A stretch of 64,000 nucleotides of DNA, taken from positions 1,612,001-1,676,000 of the forward strand of contig NZ_CBDCGN010000002.1 in the NCBI RefSeq assembly GCF_965216805.1, in the 5' to 3' direction. Below, piece by piece: positions 51,487 to 59,741 of the stretch. The notes beneath the pieces were generated by a model. That model saw only the letters and a list, made by a program, of their open reading frames with translations. It was not told where the DNA came from and searched no databases. A program made the position numbers and the translations under genes. The first letter of the stretch is position 1. Every line of letters begins with the position of its first letter. This DNA is from Panacagrimonas sp965216805. Its GTDB lineage: Bacteria; Pseudomonadota; Gammaproteobacteria; Nevskiales; Nevskiaceae.

Positions 51487-53250
51487 ATGGCGTACCGCCA
51501 CATCAAGATTCCCGGATCCGGCGAGAAGATCACGGTGCAGGACGGCACGCTGCAGGTACCGGATCATCCCATCGTCGGCTATGTGGAGGGTGACGGCATC
51601 GGTCCCGACATCACCCGCGCCTGCCTGCGTATCTGGGATGCCGCGGTTGATAAAGCTTATGACGGCCAGCGCAAGATCCACTGGTGCGAAACCTATCTGG
51701 GCGAAAAAGCTGCAGGGCTTTACGACGGCAACTATTGCCCCGACGAAACCCTTGAGGTCATCAAGGAGCTGGTCGTCTCCATCAAGGGGCCGTTGACCAC
51801 CCCCGTCGGCGGCGGTTTCCGTTCTCTGAACGTCGCGCTGCGCCAGGATCTGGATTTGTACGCCTGCGTGCGACCGGTGCGCCACTACCGCGGCGTGCCC
51901 AGCCCGCTCAAGCACCCGCACAAGGTCGACATCGTTCTGTTCCGCGAAAACACCGAGGACGTCTACGCCGGTATCGAATACAAGACCGGCACGCCGGAGA
52001 ACGAGAAGGTCGCCAAGTTCCTGCGCGAGGAAATGAAAGCCAAGTTCTTCGAAGGCGCCGGCATCGGCATCAAACCGATTTCCGAGTTCGGCTCCAAGCG
52101 CCTGGTGCGCAAGGCGATCCAGTACGCCGTCGACAACGGTCGCGAGTCGGTCACCCTGGTGCACAAGGGCAACATCCAGAAGTTCACCGAAGGCGCGTTC
52201 CGCAACTGGGGCTATGAGGTTGCGCGCGAGGAGTTCGGCAGCGTCACCATCACCGAAGAGCAGCTCTACGGCGAATACAAGGGCAAGCAGCCCGAGGGCA
52301 AGATCGTCATCAAGGATCGCATCGCCGATATCATGTTCCAGATGATGCTGCTGCGCCCGGACGAATTCGATGTCATCGCCACCACCAATCTGAACGGCGA
52401 CTATCTTTCCGACGCGATTGCGGCGGAGGTCGGCGGTATGGGCATCGCGCCCGGTGCCAACATCGCCGACTTTGTGGCCGTGTTCGAAGCCACCCACGGC
52501 ACCGCGCCCAAATACGCCAACCAGGACAAGGTCAACCCGGGATCGCTGCTGTTCTCCGGCGTGATGATGCTGGAGTACATGGGCTGGAAGGAAGCCGCCG
52601 ATCTGATCACCCTGGTGTATCCGGAAGTGGTCAGCGACGGCATCGTCACCTACGACTTTGCGCGCCAGATCGACGGAGCGACCGAGGTCAGCACCAGCGC
52701 GTTCGCCGACGCGCTGATCGAGCGCATCCGTGGCGGCGTGGACCTGGACGCCAAGCGGCAGGCACAGCAGGAGCAGTTGGCCAAGGAACGCAAGCAGCGC
52801 GAGATCCGGCGTCTGCTGCAGCCGATGGAGGAAATGCTCGACACCGGCCGGGTGCCGCACACGGTGGGCGACCTGATGACGCGCTCGCTGATCACCGTGA
52901 GCGACGACGAAACGGTGGAGCAGGCCATGCACATGATGTCGGAGAACGACATCAGCTCGCTGGTGGTGGACCCCGATGCGCAGGGCCAGTGGGGCATCCT
53001 TACGCGGCGCGACATCATCGGCAAGATCGTGCGCGGCGGCAAAAACCCCATCACGACCAGGGTGGCGGACGTCGCCAGCCGCCCCATCGTGTCGGTGCCG
53101 GCGGAGACCGGTATCCGCGACGCTGCCAATCTGCTGTCGGAAAAGAACTTCAGCCGACTCACAGTGGCGCAGGGCGGACGCATCATCGGCATCGTGACCG
53201 AGCAGGATATTTTCAACGCGGTGGAGAAATTCGGCTGGGCCGGCGAGTAG
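51487..53250 (+). CDS. icd: NADP-dependent isocitrate dehydrogenase fused to a CBS-domain pair
   Basis: Oxidises isocitrate to 2-oxoglutarate in the TCA cycle. The first roughly 415 residues are a complete E. coli-like enzyme: GYVEGDGIGPDITRA, TTPVGGGFRSLNVALRQDLD (including the Ser phosphorylated by AceK in E. coli), RENTEDVYAGIEYKTGT, LVHKGNIQKFTEGAFRNWGY, and HGTAPKYANQDKVNPGS whose Lys-Tyr mark NADP use. After a charged helical linker (AKRQAQQEQLAKERKQREI) come two CBS motifs (about 465-587): VGDLMTRSLITVSDDETVEQ and RPIVSVPAETGIRDAANLLS. CBS pairs bind adenosine ligands. AGGAGG lies ten bases before the ATG. The fusion suggests control by an adenylate. Confidence 0.92.
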   Translation: MAYRHIKIPGSGEKITVQDGTLQVPDHPIVGYVEGDGIGPDITRACLRIWDAAVDKAYDGQRKIHWCETYLGEKAAGLYDGNYCPDETLEVIKELVVSIKGPLTTPVGGGFRSLNVALRQDLDLYACVRPVRHYRGVPSPLKHPHKVDIVLFRENTEDVYAGIEYKTGTPENEKVAKFLREEMKAKFFEGAGIGIKPISEFGSKRLVRKAIQYAVDNGRESVTLVHKGNIQKFTEGAFRNWGYEVAREEFGSVTITEEQLYGEYKGKQPEGKIVIKDRIADIMFQMMLLRPDEFDVIATTNLNGDYLSDAIAAEVGGMGIAPGANIADFVAVFEATHGTAPKYANQDKVNPGSLLFSGVMMLEYMGWKEAADLITLVYPEVVSDGIVTYDFARQIDGATEVSTSAFADALIERIRGGVDLDAKRQAQQEQLAKERKQREIRRLLQPMEEMLDTGRVPHTVGDLMTRSLITVSDDETVEQAMHMMSENDISSLVVDPDAQGQWGILTRRDIIGKIVRGGKNPITTRVADVASRPIVSVPAETGIRDAANLLSEKNFSRLTVAQGGRIIGIVTEQDIFNAVEKFGWAGE

Positions 53251-53305
53251 TCGCGACGCGCGAAGCGGCGGTGCCCGGCTCAACGGCGCGCAAGAGTGAC
53301 GACCG

Positions 53306-54076
53306 ATGAACGTCGGACTGTTCGTCATCGGCGATGAAATCCTGTCCGGCAAGCGCCAGGACAAGCACCTCGCGCGGGTGATCGCGCTGCTGGCGGCACG
53401 CGGCATGGCGCTGGCCTGGGCGCGGTTTCTCGGCGACGACTTGCGCCAGATCGCGCAAGCCATTCGCGATGCACGCGCCAGCGGCGAACTGGTGCTGTCC
53501 TGCGGCGGGATCGGTGCGACGCCTGACGATTGCACGCGCCAGGCTGCTGCCGCGGCCTTCGAGCAACCGTTGTGCGCGCACCCGGATGCGGTGGCGCTGA
53601 TCGAGGCCGAATACGGCGAGCGAGCCCATCCGCATCGGGTCCTGATGGCGCATTTCCCGCGCGGCGCCGGACTGATCCCCAATCCGGTCAACCGGGTGGC
53701 GGGCTTCTTTGTCGAACGGCAACATTTCGTGCCCGGTTTTCCCGACATGGCCTGGCCGATGATCGAATGGGTGCTGGATACGCGCTACGCGCACCTTCAT
53801 CAGCCGAATCCACCGGTGGAATACGCCTTGCGCGTGCTCGGCTCGGCGGCCGAGAGCGATCTGCTGGATCTGATGGAAGATGTGCTCGCGCGATTCCCCG
53901 GCATCAAGCTGTCCAGCCTGCCCTTCCGTGGCGACGGCCAGCGGCCGCGGCACATCGAACTGGGGATTCGGGCCGAGGCGATGCTCGCCGCGCAGGCCTT
54001 CGATTTCTTGATGTCCGGTCTGCAGGCGCGGTCGGAACTGAGCCTGGAGCTGGTCCGCGCCCCTCCGGCGGGCTGA
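53306..54076 (+). CDS. CinA/MoaB-like molybdopterin-binding domain protein
   Basis: A 256-residue protein with only the N-terminal half of CinA. It opens with VGLFVIGDEILSGKRQDKHL and has LVLSCGGIGATPDDCTRQAA, the conserved acidic and Gly-rich sites of the MoCF-biosynthesis fold, followed by VPGFPDMAWPMIEWVLD. The deamidase domain of full CinA is missing. Related stand-alone proteins are seen in many proteobacteria; the role is not settled. It starts 55 bases after icd. Confidence 0.85.
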   Translation: MNVGLFVIGDEILSGKRQDKHLARVIALLAARGMALAWARFLGDDLRQIAQAIRDARASGELVLSCGGIGATPDDCTRQAAAAAFEQPLCAHPDAVALIEAEYGERAHPHRVLMAHFPRGAGLIPNPVNRVAGFFVERQHFVPGFPDMAWPMIEWVLDTRYAHLHQPNPPVEYALRVLGSAAESDLLDLMEDVLARFPGIKLSSLPFRGDGQRPRHIELGIRAEAMLAAQAFDFLMSGLQARSELSLELVRAPPAG

Positions 54077-54205
54077 TTCCCAGGCGCGCGGTGCGCGTCT
54101 GTCGTGCATCCGGCCACGGCTGTCCGAATCGCTGCCGCCGGCGGTGCAGTCGGGGCGGCCGGGCAGTACCATCGTCGCACTGCCCCCAGCCGATCCAAAT
54201 CAGCC

Positions 54206-54661
54206 ATGTCCGCGTCGTCTTCCGGTGTCGTGCCGGTCATCATGCTGGTGGAGGACAACCCGGCCGACCTGCGGCTGACCCAGGAGGTTTTCGAGGAGGC
54301 CGCGTTCGAACATCGCCTGCTGGTGGCGCGCGACGGCGAGCAGGCGCTGGCCATGCTGCGCGGCCTGCCGCCGCATCTGGACCTGCCGAAGCCCGATATC
54401 GTGTTGCTGGATCTGAACATCCCGCGCAAGAACGGCCTGGAAGTTTTGCGCGCGGTGCGACAGGACCCCGGTCTGCGTCGCCTGCCGGTGTTGATCCTGT
54501 CCACCTCGCGCGCCGAGACCGACTTCGCCGCCGCCTACGATGCGGGCGCCAACGCTTTCGTCACCAAGCCTACCGACTGGGGAGAGTTTGCCGAGCTGGC
54601 GCGTCTGATTCGCGACTTCTGGCTCAAGGTGGTGCAACTGCCGCCGCGGTCCGCACCATGA
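54206..54661 (+). CDS. single-domain response regulator, Rcp1-like
   Basis: A 151-residue lone receiver domain. Acidic pocket LVEDNPADLRLTQEVFE, phospho-acceptor Asp in PDIVLLDLNIPRKNGLEVL, Ser/Thr in VLILSTSRAE and the Lys in AFVTKPTDWGEF. The DNPAD opening and KNG loop are typical of the Rcp1 group that pairs with phytochrome-like kinases. Its stop overlaps the next gene's ATG (ATGA), and the ethylene-receptor-like kinase follows, so a phosphorelay among the three is likely. Confidence 0.92.
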   Translation: MSASSSGVVPVIMLVEDNPADLRLTQEVFEEAAFEHRLLVARDGEQALAMLRGLPPHLDLPKPDIVLLDLNIPRKNGLEVLRAVRQDPGLRRLPVLILSTSRAETDFAAAYDAGANAFVTKPTDWGEFAELARLIRDFWLKVVQLPPRSAP

Positions 54662-55785
54662 GCGCAGCCACCCCCGCCGAGCCGCTGGGCCTGCTGCTGC
54701 TGGAAGACAGCCCGGCCGACGCGCGCCTGCTGGTCGAAAGCCTGCGCGACCGGGTGCAGGACGGTTCGCTGATGATCCAGACCGTGCGCCGGCTGGCGGA
54801 TGCACTGCGCGAACTCAAGCGCTTCCGCTTCTCCTGCGTGCTGGTCGATCTGGGCTTGCCGGACGGGCAGGGCGTGGCCAACGTCTCGCGCATACGCGAG
54901 GCGGACCCGGACATCGCCATCGTGGTGCTCACCGGTCTCAACGACCAGCAGGCGGCCCAGGAGGCTTTTCGCCTGGGCGCACAGGATTATCTGGTCAAGG
55001 GTGAGCGCTGGGGCCTTGAACTGCTCAGCTTCGTGGAAAAGGCCGTCGGCAAGCGGTATGACCGGGTGCAGGCGGCAACGGGTACGGCGCTGCGCTCGAC
55101 ACGGCCGCCCCTGCGTTATCAGCCTTGGACAGATCTGAGTCGTCGGCGCTTCGGCGGGGTGCGCTGCCTCAGCCCGGATGGCTGGCGACCCGGCTGCATC
55201 GCGCCGGCGATTGTCTCCCTGGCAGCGGATCTGCAGTCGTGGCGCGACACCGGTTTCGAGCCCGGGGTGGTGTCCGTGTCGCTGGAGTCCGACGGCTGGA
55301 GCGCCGCGGTGGACGAGCTCGGCACGGCAGTCGCCGAGCACCGCTTGAGGCCGGAGTCGATGGTTGTGCGCATCGATATCGCTGCACTGGCGCCTGCGGG
55401 CCCGGCGGCCGAAGAAATGCAGCGCTTGGCCGCTGCCGGTTTTGCGGTGTGGGTCGAAGGCTGGCGACCGGACTTTGCGCTGCTGGACCGGATTGCCCTG
55501 CGCAACTGCGATGGACTGGCGATCGACATGGCCGCGCTTGCGCACCTGGGATCGGAGCCATCTCTCCGTTTTCTGCGCGCCACGCTGGCGGCCAGCGGGT
55601 CGCTGGGCATGGTTGTGGCGCTGGAGAACCTGGGCTCCGAAGCACAGCAGGAACAGGCTCGGGTGCTCGGCGTGCGCTGGGTGTCGGGCGATCGGTACTG
55701 CGGCCCGGAGTCCGGTAGCGTGCTGCCGCTGCGCTGGAGGCGGGGGCCGTCCGGTCTGGACCGCACACTGGCGCGGGACGCTTGA
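54658..55785 (+). CDS. receiver-domain protein with degenerate EAL-like output
   Basis: 375 residues. N-terminal receiver domain (about 10-130): LLLEDSPADARLLVESLRDR, phospho-acceptor Asp in CVLVDLGLPDGQGV, VVLTGLND, and Lys in DYLVKGERWGL. The second part (about 150-365) has the fold pattern of EAL phosphodiesterases (RYQPWTDLS, an SLAADLQSW helix, VVSVSLESDGWSAA, VRIDIAALAP, GLAIDMAALAHL) but the EAL, DDFG and other metal-binding signatures are gone. It should be inactive and may bind a partner or ligand. Coupled to the preceding receiver by ATGA, and upstream of the sensor kinase gene. Confidence 0.8.
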   Translation: MSAATPAEPLGLLLLEDSPADARLLVESLRDRVQDGSLMIQTVRRLADALRELKRFRFSCVLVDLGLPDGQGVANVSRIREADPDIAIVVLTGLNDQQAAQEAFRLGAQDYLVKGERWGLELLSFVEKAVGKRYDRVQAATGTALRSTRPPLRYQPWTDLSRRRFGGVRCLSPDGWRPGCIAPAIVSLAADLQSWRDTGFEPGVVSVSLESDGWSAAVDELGTAVAEHRLRPESMVVRIDIAALAPAGPAAEEMQRLAAAGFAVWVEGWRPDFALLDRIALRNCDGLAIDMAALAHLGSEPSLRFLRATLAASGSLGMVVALENLGSEAQQEQARVLGVRWVSGDRYCGPESGSVLPLRWRRGPSGLDRTLARDA

Positions 55786-55901
55786 GCCGTCCGCGCACGA
55801 TGCTGCCCGTCGCAGATCTTGGTTCGGACTCGGGGCCGGCCAAGCGGGCGACCGGCGCACCGGCGGTACTGCATTTGTTCGAGTAACGGGGGGGAAGCGA
55901 G

Positions 55902-57095
55902 GTGCTCTGGAATTCCGAAGGTTTGCTGCCGCACGGTGTGTGCTTTCTACGCAAGCCGGAGCTGATCTGGCTGCATGTCATCAGCGACGCCACCGTGGCG
56001 CTGTCGTACTTCATGATCCCGCTGATCCTGATTTATTTCATGGGCCGCATCAGGACCCGCATCAGCTTCGGCTGGGCGATCGGGCTGTTTGCGGCGTTCA
56101 TCGTGCTTTGCGGCACCGGGCACCTGCTCAACATCGTGACCGTGTGGACGCCGATCTACTTTCTGCAGGGCTGGGAAAAGGCTCTGACTGCGGTGGTGTC
56201 GCTGGCCACCGCGCTGGCGATCGTGCCGCTGGTGCCGCGGCTACTGGCCATGAAAACGCCGGAGGAACTGGAAGAGGCCAACCGCAAGCTGCGGGCCGAG
56301 GTGGACGCCCGCCAGCGTGCCGAAGCGGAGTTGCAACGCTCGCTGGCCGATCTCAACCGCGCGGTGCAGGAGCTGGAGCAGTTTGCCTACATCACCTCGC
56401 ATGACCTGCAGGCGCCGCTGCGCAACATCGCCGGTTTTTCGCAGCTGCTGTCGCGGCGCTACACCGAGAAACTCGAAGGCGACGGCCTGGAGTTCCTGCA
56501 GTTCATCGAACAGGGTGTGCGCCAGATGCAGGCGCTGATTCAGGACCTGCTGCTGCTGTCGCGTGTCGGCCGCACCGAAGGCAAGGCCGAGCGTCGGCCG
56601 CTGGACGAATCGCTGCGCAATGCACTCAAGGTGCTCAAGCCGCACATCGTTGCAAAGGATGCGCAGGTGGAGTTCGGGCCGTTGCCGGCAGCGCCGGCCA
56701 CGCAATCGCTGATGACCCAGTTGTTCCAGAACCTGATCGGCAACGCGCTCAAGTTCCAACCGCCGGGCAATCGAGCGTTGATCCGCGTCACCGCCGAGGA
56801 CGAGGGTCGCTACCTGCATCTGCGCGTGCAGGACAACGGGATCGGTATTCCGGCCGATCAGCTCGACAACGTCTTCGCCGTATTCCGGCGTCTGCACAAT
56901 GCCGACGATTACGAGGGCACCGGCATCGGGCTGGCCATCTGCCGCAAGATCGTGCAGCACCATCGCGGCGAAATCTGGGCGGAGTCGGACGGCAATGGCA
57001 CCTGCATGCACGTGCGTCTGCCGATGGAGCCGGTCGCCGAAACCCGTCCCGAGGGCCTCCGCGTCGTCGGAGAGCTGGTGCCGCAGCCGGTCTGA
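55902..57095 (+). CDS. sensor histidine kinase with ethylene-receptor-like membrane domain
   Basis: A 397-residue membrane kinase. The first 110 residues form three helices that match the plant ETR1/cyanobacterial SynEtr1 ethylene-binding domain: ISDATVALSYFMIPL and FIVLCGTGHLLN, with Asp29, Tyr36, Cys70 and His74 at the places of ETR1 Asp25, Tyr32, Cys65 and His69. Cys and His bind copper, the ethylene cofactor. ETR1 Glu38 is Ile42 here. A coiled coil then leads to HisKA (ITSHDLQAPLRNIAGFSQLL) and an HATPase with LIGNALKFQP, DNGIGIPADQLDNVF and GTGIGLAICRKIV. GTG at 55902 has a purine-rich GGGGGAAG upstream. Two receiver genes precede it; they are its likely partners. Confidence 0.88.
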   Translation: MLWNSEGLLPHGVCFLRKPELIWLHVISDATVALSYFMIPLILIYFMGRIRTRISFGWAIGLFAAFIVLCGTGHLLNIVTVWTPIYFLQGWEKALTAVVSLATALAIVPLVPRLLAMKTPEELEEANRKLRAEVDARQRAEAELQRSLADLNRAVQELEQFAYITSHDLQAPLRNIAGFSQLLSRRYTEKLEGDGLEFLQFIEQGVRQMQALIQDLLLLSRVGRTEGKAERRPLDESLRNALKVLKPHIVAKDAQVEFGPLPAAPATQSLMTQLFQNLIGNALKFQPPGNRALIRVTAEDEGRYLHLRVQDNGIGIPADQLDNVFAVFRRLHNADDYEGTGIGLAICRKIVQHHRGEIWAESDGNGTCMHVRLPMEPVAETRPEGLRVVGELVPQPV

Positions 57096-57104
57096 GTAGC
57101 CGGA

Positions 57105-58112
57105 CTAAGCACGACCCGCGGCGCGCACCGAGCGTGGCGCGGTGCCGTGCCAGCGGCGGAACGATCGGCTCAGCGCGCTGGGTTCCGAATAGCCGAGGAT
57201 TTCCGCGATTTCTCCGATATCCAGCTGCGAGTGCTGCAGGTACTTGAGTGCCAGGTCGGCGCGCACGCGGTCCTTGATCTGTTTGAAGCTGTCGCCGCGA
57301 GCGTCGAGCTGGTGCTGCAGAGTGCGTACCCGCAAGCCCAGGGCCTGTGCCACACCGGCCAGCGTGCAGGGCGCATACGGCAGCACCGAACGCACCACGC
57401 TCTCGACGCGGGCGGGCAGGCTGGAATCCAGCACGTCCTCTTCATGACGCAGCAACGGTGAGACCAGCGCCCGCGCGCGGGCGTCGTCCGCGCGCAATGG
57501 CCGGTCCGCCAGCGTGCGCTCCATGAACACCGCATTGTGATCGCGGTTGAAGCCCATGCTGCTGCCGAACAGCGCGCGGTGATCGCTCAGGTCGGCCGGC
57601 GGTGCGTGGCGGAATTCCACGCTGCGCGGTTCCCAGCGCGGTTCCGCCAGGCGCCGCACCTCCTGCACCATCACCGCAATCGCGAACTCGGCCATCTGGA
57701 CCTCGCTGTCGGCGTGGCCAGCGGTGGAAGACCAGCGCACGATCAGGCCATCGCGCAGGGTCTCGATCGCGACGCTGGCGACGCTGGTGTACACGTCGAA
57801 GTTGTCCGCCAGCAGCCCGAGCATCTGGCGCAGGGTCGGTGCCTGTCGCACCAGCACCCACAGCGGCCCGATGGTGGCGGCCAGGGGCGCGCGACGCCCC
57901 AGGCGCAGGCCGAAGGTGGCACATCCGCAGTGGTCGGCGGCGATCTCCAGAAACGCGTAGGCCGAGCGGCCGCGCAGCGGAATGTCGGGATCGCGCAGCG
58001 CCTGCATGGGCACGCCGGCGCGACGGGCGATCGTCGCCGGCTTCGCGCCGAGCTGCCGGATCAGGTCCTCGGCCCCGCTGAGCAAGGCACTGCGCACGAA
58101 ATTTCCCGGCAT
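57105..58112 (-). CDS. AraC-family transcription regulator (OruR/ArgR-like, Arabinose_bd N-domain)
   Basis: A 335-residue regulator. The N-terminal half resembles the Arabinose_bd domain of the ornithine/ToxT-like AraC group (LIRQLGAKPATIARRAGVPM, FGLRLGRRAPLAATIGPLWV). The C-terminal domain has two helix-turn-helix motifs: LAGVAQALGLRVRTLQHQLD and LDIGEIAEILGYSEPSALSR, then FRRWHGTAPRSVR. The frame is open further, but ATG at 58112 has GAGG six bases upstream. It is divergent from the monooxygenase gene, and a 21-base-spaced direct repeat lies between, so it probably controls that gene. Confidence 0.9.
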   Translation of the reverse strand: MPGNFVRSALLSGAEDLIRQLGAKPATIARRAGVPMQALRDPDIPLRGRSAYAFLEIAADHCGCATFGLRLGRRAPLAATIGPLWVLVRQAPTLRQMLGLLADNFDVYTSVASVAIETLRDGLIVRWSSTAGHADSEVQMAEFAIAVMVQEVRRLAEPRWEPRSVEFRHAPPADLSDHRALFGSSMGFNRDHNAVFMERTLADRPLRADDARARALVSPLLRHEEDVLDSSLPARVESVVRSVLPYAPCTLAGVAQALGLRVRTLQHQLDARGDSFKQIKDRVRADLALKYLQHSQLDIGEIAEILGYSEPSALSRSFRRWHGTAPRSVRAAGRA

Positions 58113-58142
58113 GACGACCTCGGCGAACGGACAAACACGTGA

Positions 58143-58175
58143 ATCTAATGTCAAAAGAATTGCATCTAATGTCAA
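58143..58175 (+). promoter_or_regulatory. direct repeat, probable AraC-type operator
   Basis: ATCTAATGTCAA occurs at 58143-58154 and again at 58164-58175, exactly 21 bases apart (two helical turns). It lies in the AT-rich gap between the divergent AraC-type and monooxygenase genes. Spacing and position are typical for an AraC dimer binding site. Confidence 0.65.
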
Positions 58176-58259
58176 GTTAAAGGCTTGTTCCCGGGCCATG
58201 CTGCGATCCATCAGCCGGCGTAGTCCGGTCGGCGCATCCGCTTATCCGCTGGAGGAAAC

Positions 58260-59723
58260 GTGAACTCGACCACTGCCACCGCCACGCCCCGCGTGCTCAT
58301 TCTTGGCGCCGGCATGTCCGGCATTCTGGCCGGTATCAAGCTGCGCGAAGAGGGGATACACAGCTTCGAAATCCTGGAGATGGGCGATAGCGTCGGCGGC
58401 ACCTGGCGCGACAACACCTATCCCGGTCTGTCCTGCGACGTGCCCGCGCACAGCTACGACTACAGCTTCGAGCCCAACTGGCGGTGGAAGTCGCTGTATG
58501 CCGAGGGTCACGAGATCCATGCCTACTTCAAGCACTGCGCCGACAAATACGGCGTGACCGCGCACGTGCGCTTCGGGACGCGGGTGAACAGCGTCCAGCG
58601 CGAAGGGGCGGAGTGGATCGTGACCGATACCGATGGCGTGCGGCGACGCGCGGATATCGTCATCAACTGCCTGGGTGTGCTGGTGCATCCCAAGGACCCG
58701 GAGATCGAGGGCCTGCAGACGTTCGAAGGGGCGCGTTTCCACAGCGCGCGCTGGGATCACCGCGTGCCGCTGGACGGCCGTCGTATCGGCGTCATCGGCA
58801 CCGGCAGCACCGCGGTGCAGATCACCGTGGCCCTGGCCGAGCGTGCGACGAGCTTCAAGATGTTCCAGCGCACCGCGCAGTGGGTGTGCCCGAACTTCGA
58901 TGTGCGTCGCCCCGGCTGGCTGCGTGCCCTGCACCGCATCTTTCCCCGGCTGTCCTGGGCGGCCGGGCGTTTCCAGAATTTCCTGCTCGAATCCACCTTT
59001 GCCCAGGCGGTGGTCGGCAACAAGACCATGAAGAATCTTCTGGAATGGCTGGCGCGGCGCCATCTGTCGCAGGTCAAGGACCCGGTACTGCGCGAACAGC
59101 TCACGCCCCGGTTCGAGATCGGCTGCAGGCGCCTGATCTTCTCCGACAAGTTCTACCAGGCCATCCAGGCCCCTGGGGTGGAGCTGGTGACCGAGGCCAT
59201 CGAGCGCATCGAGCCCAAGGGTATTCGCACCCGGGACGGCAGGCTGCACGAACTGGATGTGATGGTGTGCGCCACCGGATTTCACGCACTGGATTACACG
59301 CGCAATCTGGTCATCACTGGCGAACACGGACAGAGTCTTGGAGACCAGTGGTCGCAGGGTGCGCAGGCATTGCGATCGGTGGCGATCTCGGGCTTCCCCA
59401 ACTTCTTCATGATCGTCGGCCCGCACAGCCCCATCGGCAATTTTTCGCTGACCGGAATTTCCGAGATTCAGATGGGCTACATCATGAAGCTGGTTCGCAT
59501 GATCCGCCGCGGAGAAGCCAGCGCGATGGCGCCCCTGCCGCACGCGCAGACGCAGTACAACGATTACATCCGCGAGGGCTTCAAGAACACCGCCTGGGTC
59601 AGCGGTTGTTCGAGCTGGTATCTGGACGCCAATGGATTGCCGCGCATGTATCCGTACACGCCGGCGCAATACCGCCGGGACATGAAGGAACCCGACCTGG
59701 AAGAGTTCAGCATCGTGGCCTGA
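58260..59723 (+). CDS. flavin-binding monooxygenase, Baeyer-Villiger type
   Basis: FAD- and NADPH-dependent oxygenase of 487 residues. FAD-binding Rossmann motif LILGAGMSGILAGIKL; then GGTWRDNTYPGLSCDVPAHS typical of Baeyer-Villiger enzymes; the fingerprint FEGARFHSARWDH (FxGxxxHxxxW[DP] type); a second dinucleotide site IGVIGTGSTAVQI; and VMVCATGFHALDYT. Such enzymes turn ketones into esters or oxidise heteroatoms. GTG at 58260 has GGAGG five bases upstream. It faces the AraC-type regulator. Confidence 0.92.
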   Translation: MNSTTATATPRVLILGAGMSGILAGIKLREEGIHSFEILEMGDSVGGTWRDNTYPGLSCDVPAHSYDYSFEPNWRWKSLYAEGHEIHAYFKHCADKYGVTAHVRFGTRVNSVQREGAEWIVTDTDGVRRRADIVINCLGVLVHPKDPEIEGLQTFEGARFHSARWDHRVPLDGRRIGVIGTGSTAVQITVALAERATSFKMFQRTAQWVCPNFDVRRPGWLRALHRIFPRLSWAAGRFQNFLLESTFAQAVVGNKTMKNLLEWLARRHLSQVKDPVLREQLTPRFEIGCRRLIFSDKFYQAIQAPGVELVTEAIERIEPKGIRTRDGRLHELDVMVCATGFHALDYTRNLVITGEHGQSLGDQWSQGAQALRSVAISGFPNFFMIVGPHSPIGNFSLTGISEIQMGYIMKLVRMIRRGEASAMAPLPHAQTQYNDYIREGFKNTAWVSGCSSWYLDANGLPRMYPYTPAQYRRDMKEPDLEEFSIVA

Positions 59724-59741
59724 GCCCGACCTTTGCGCCGC

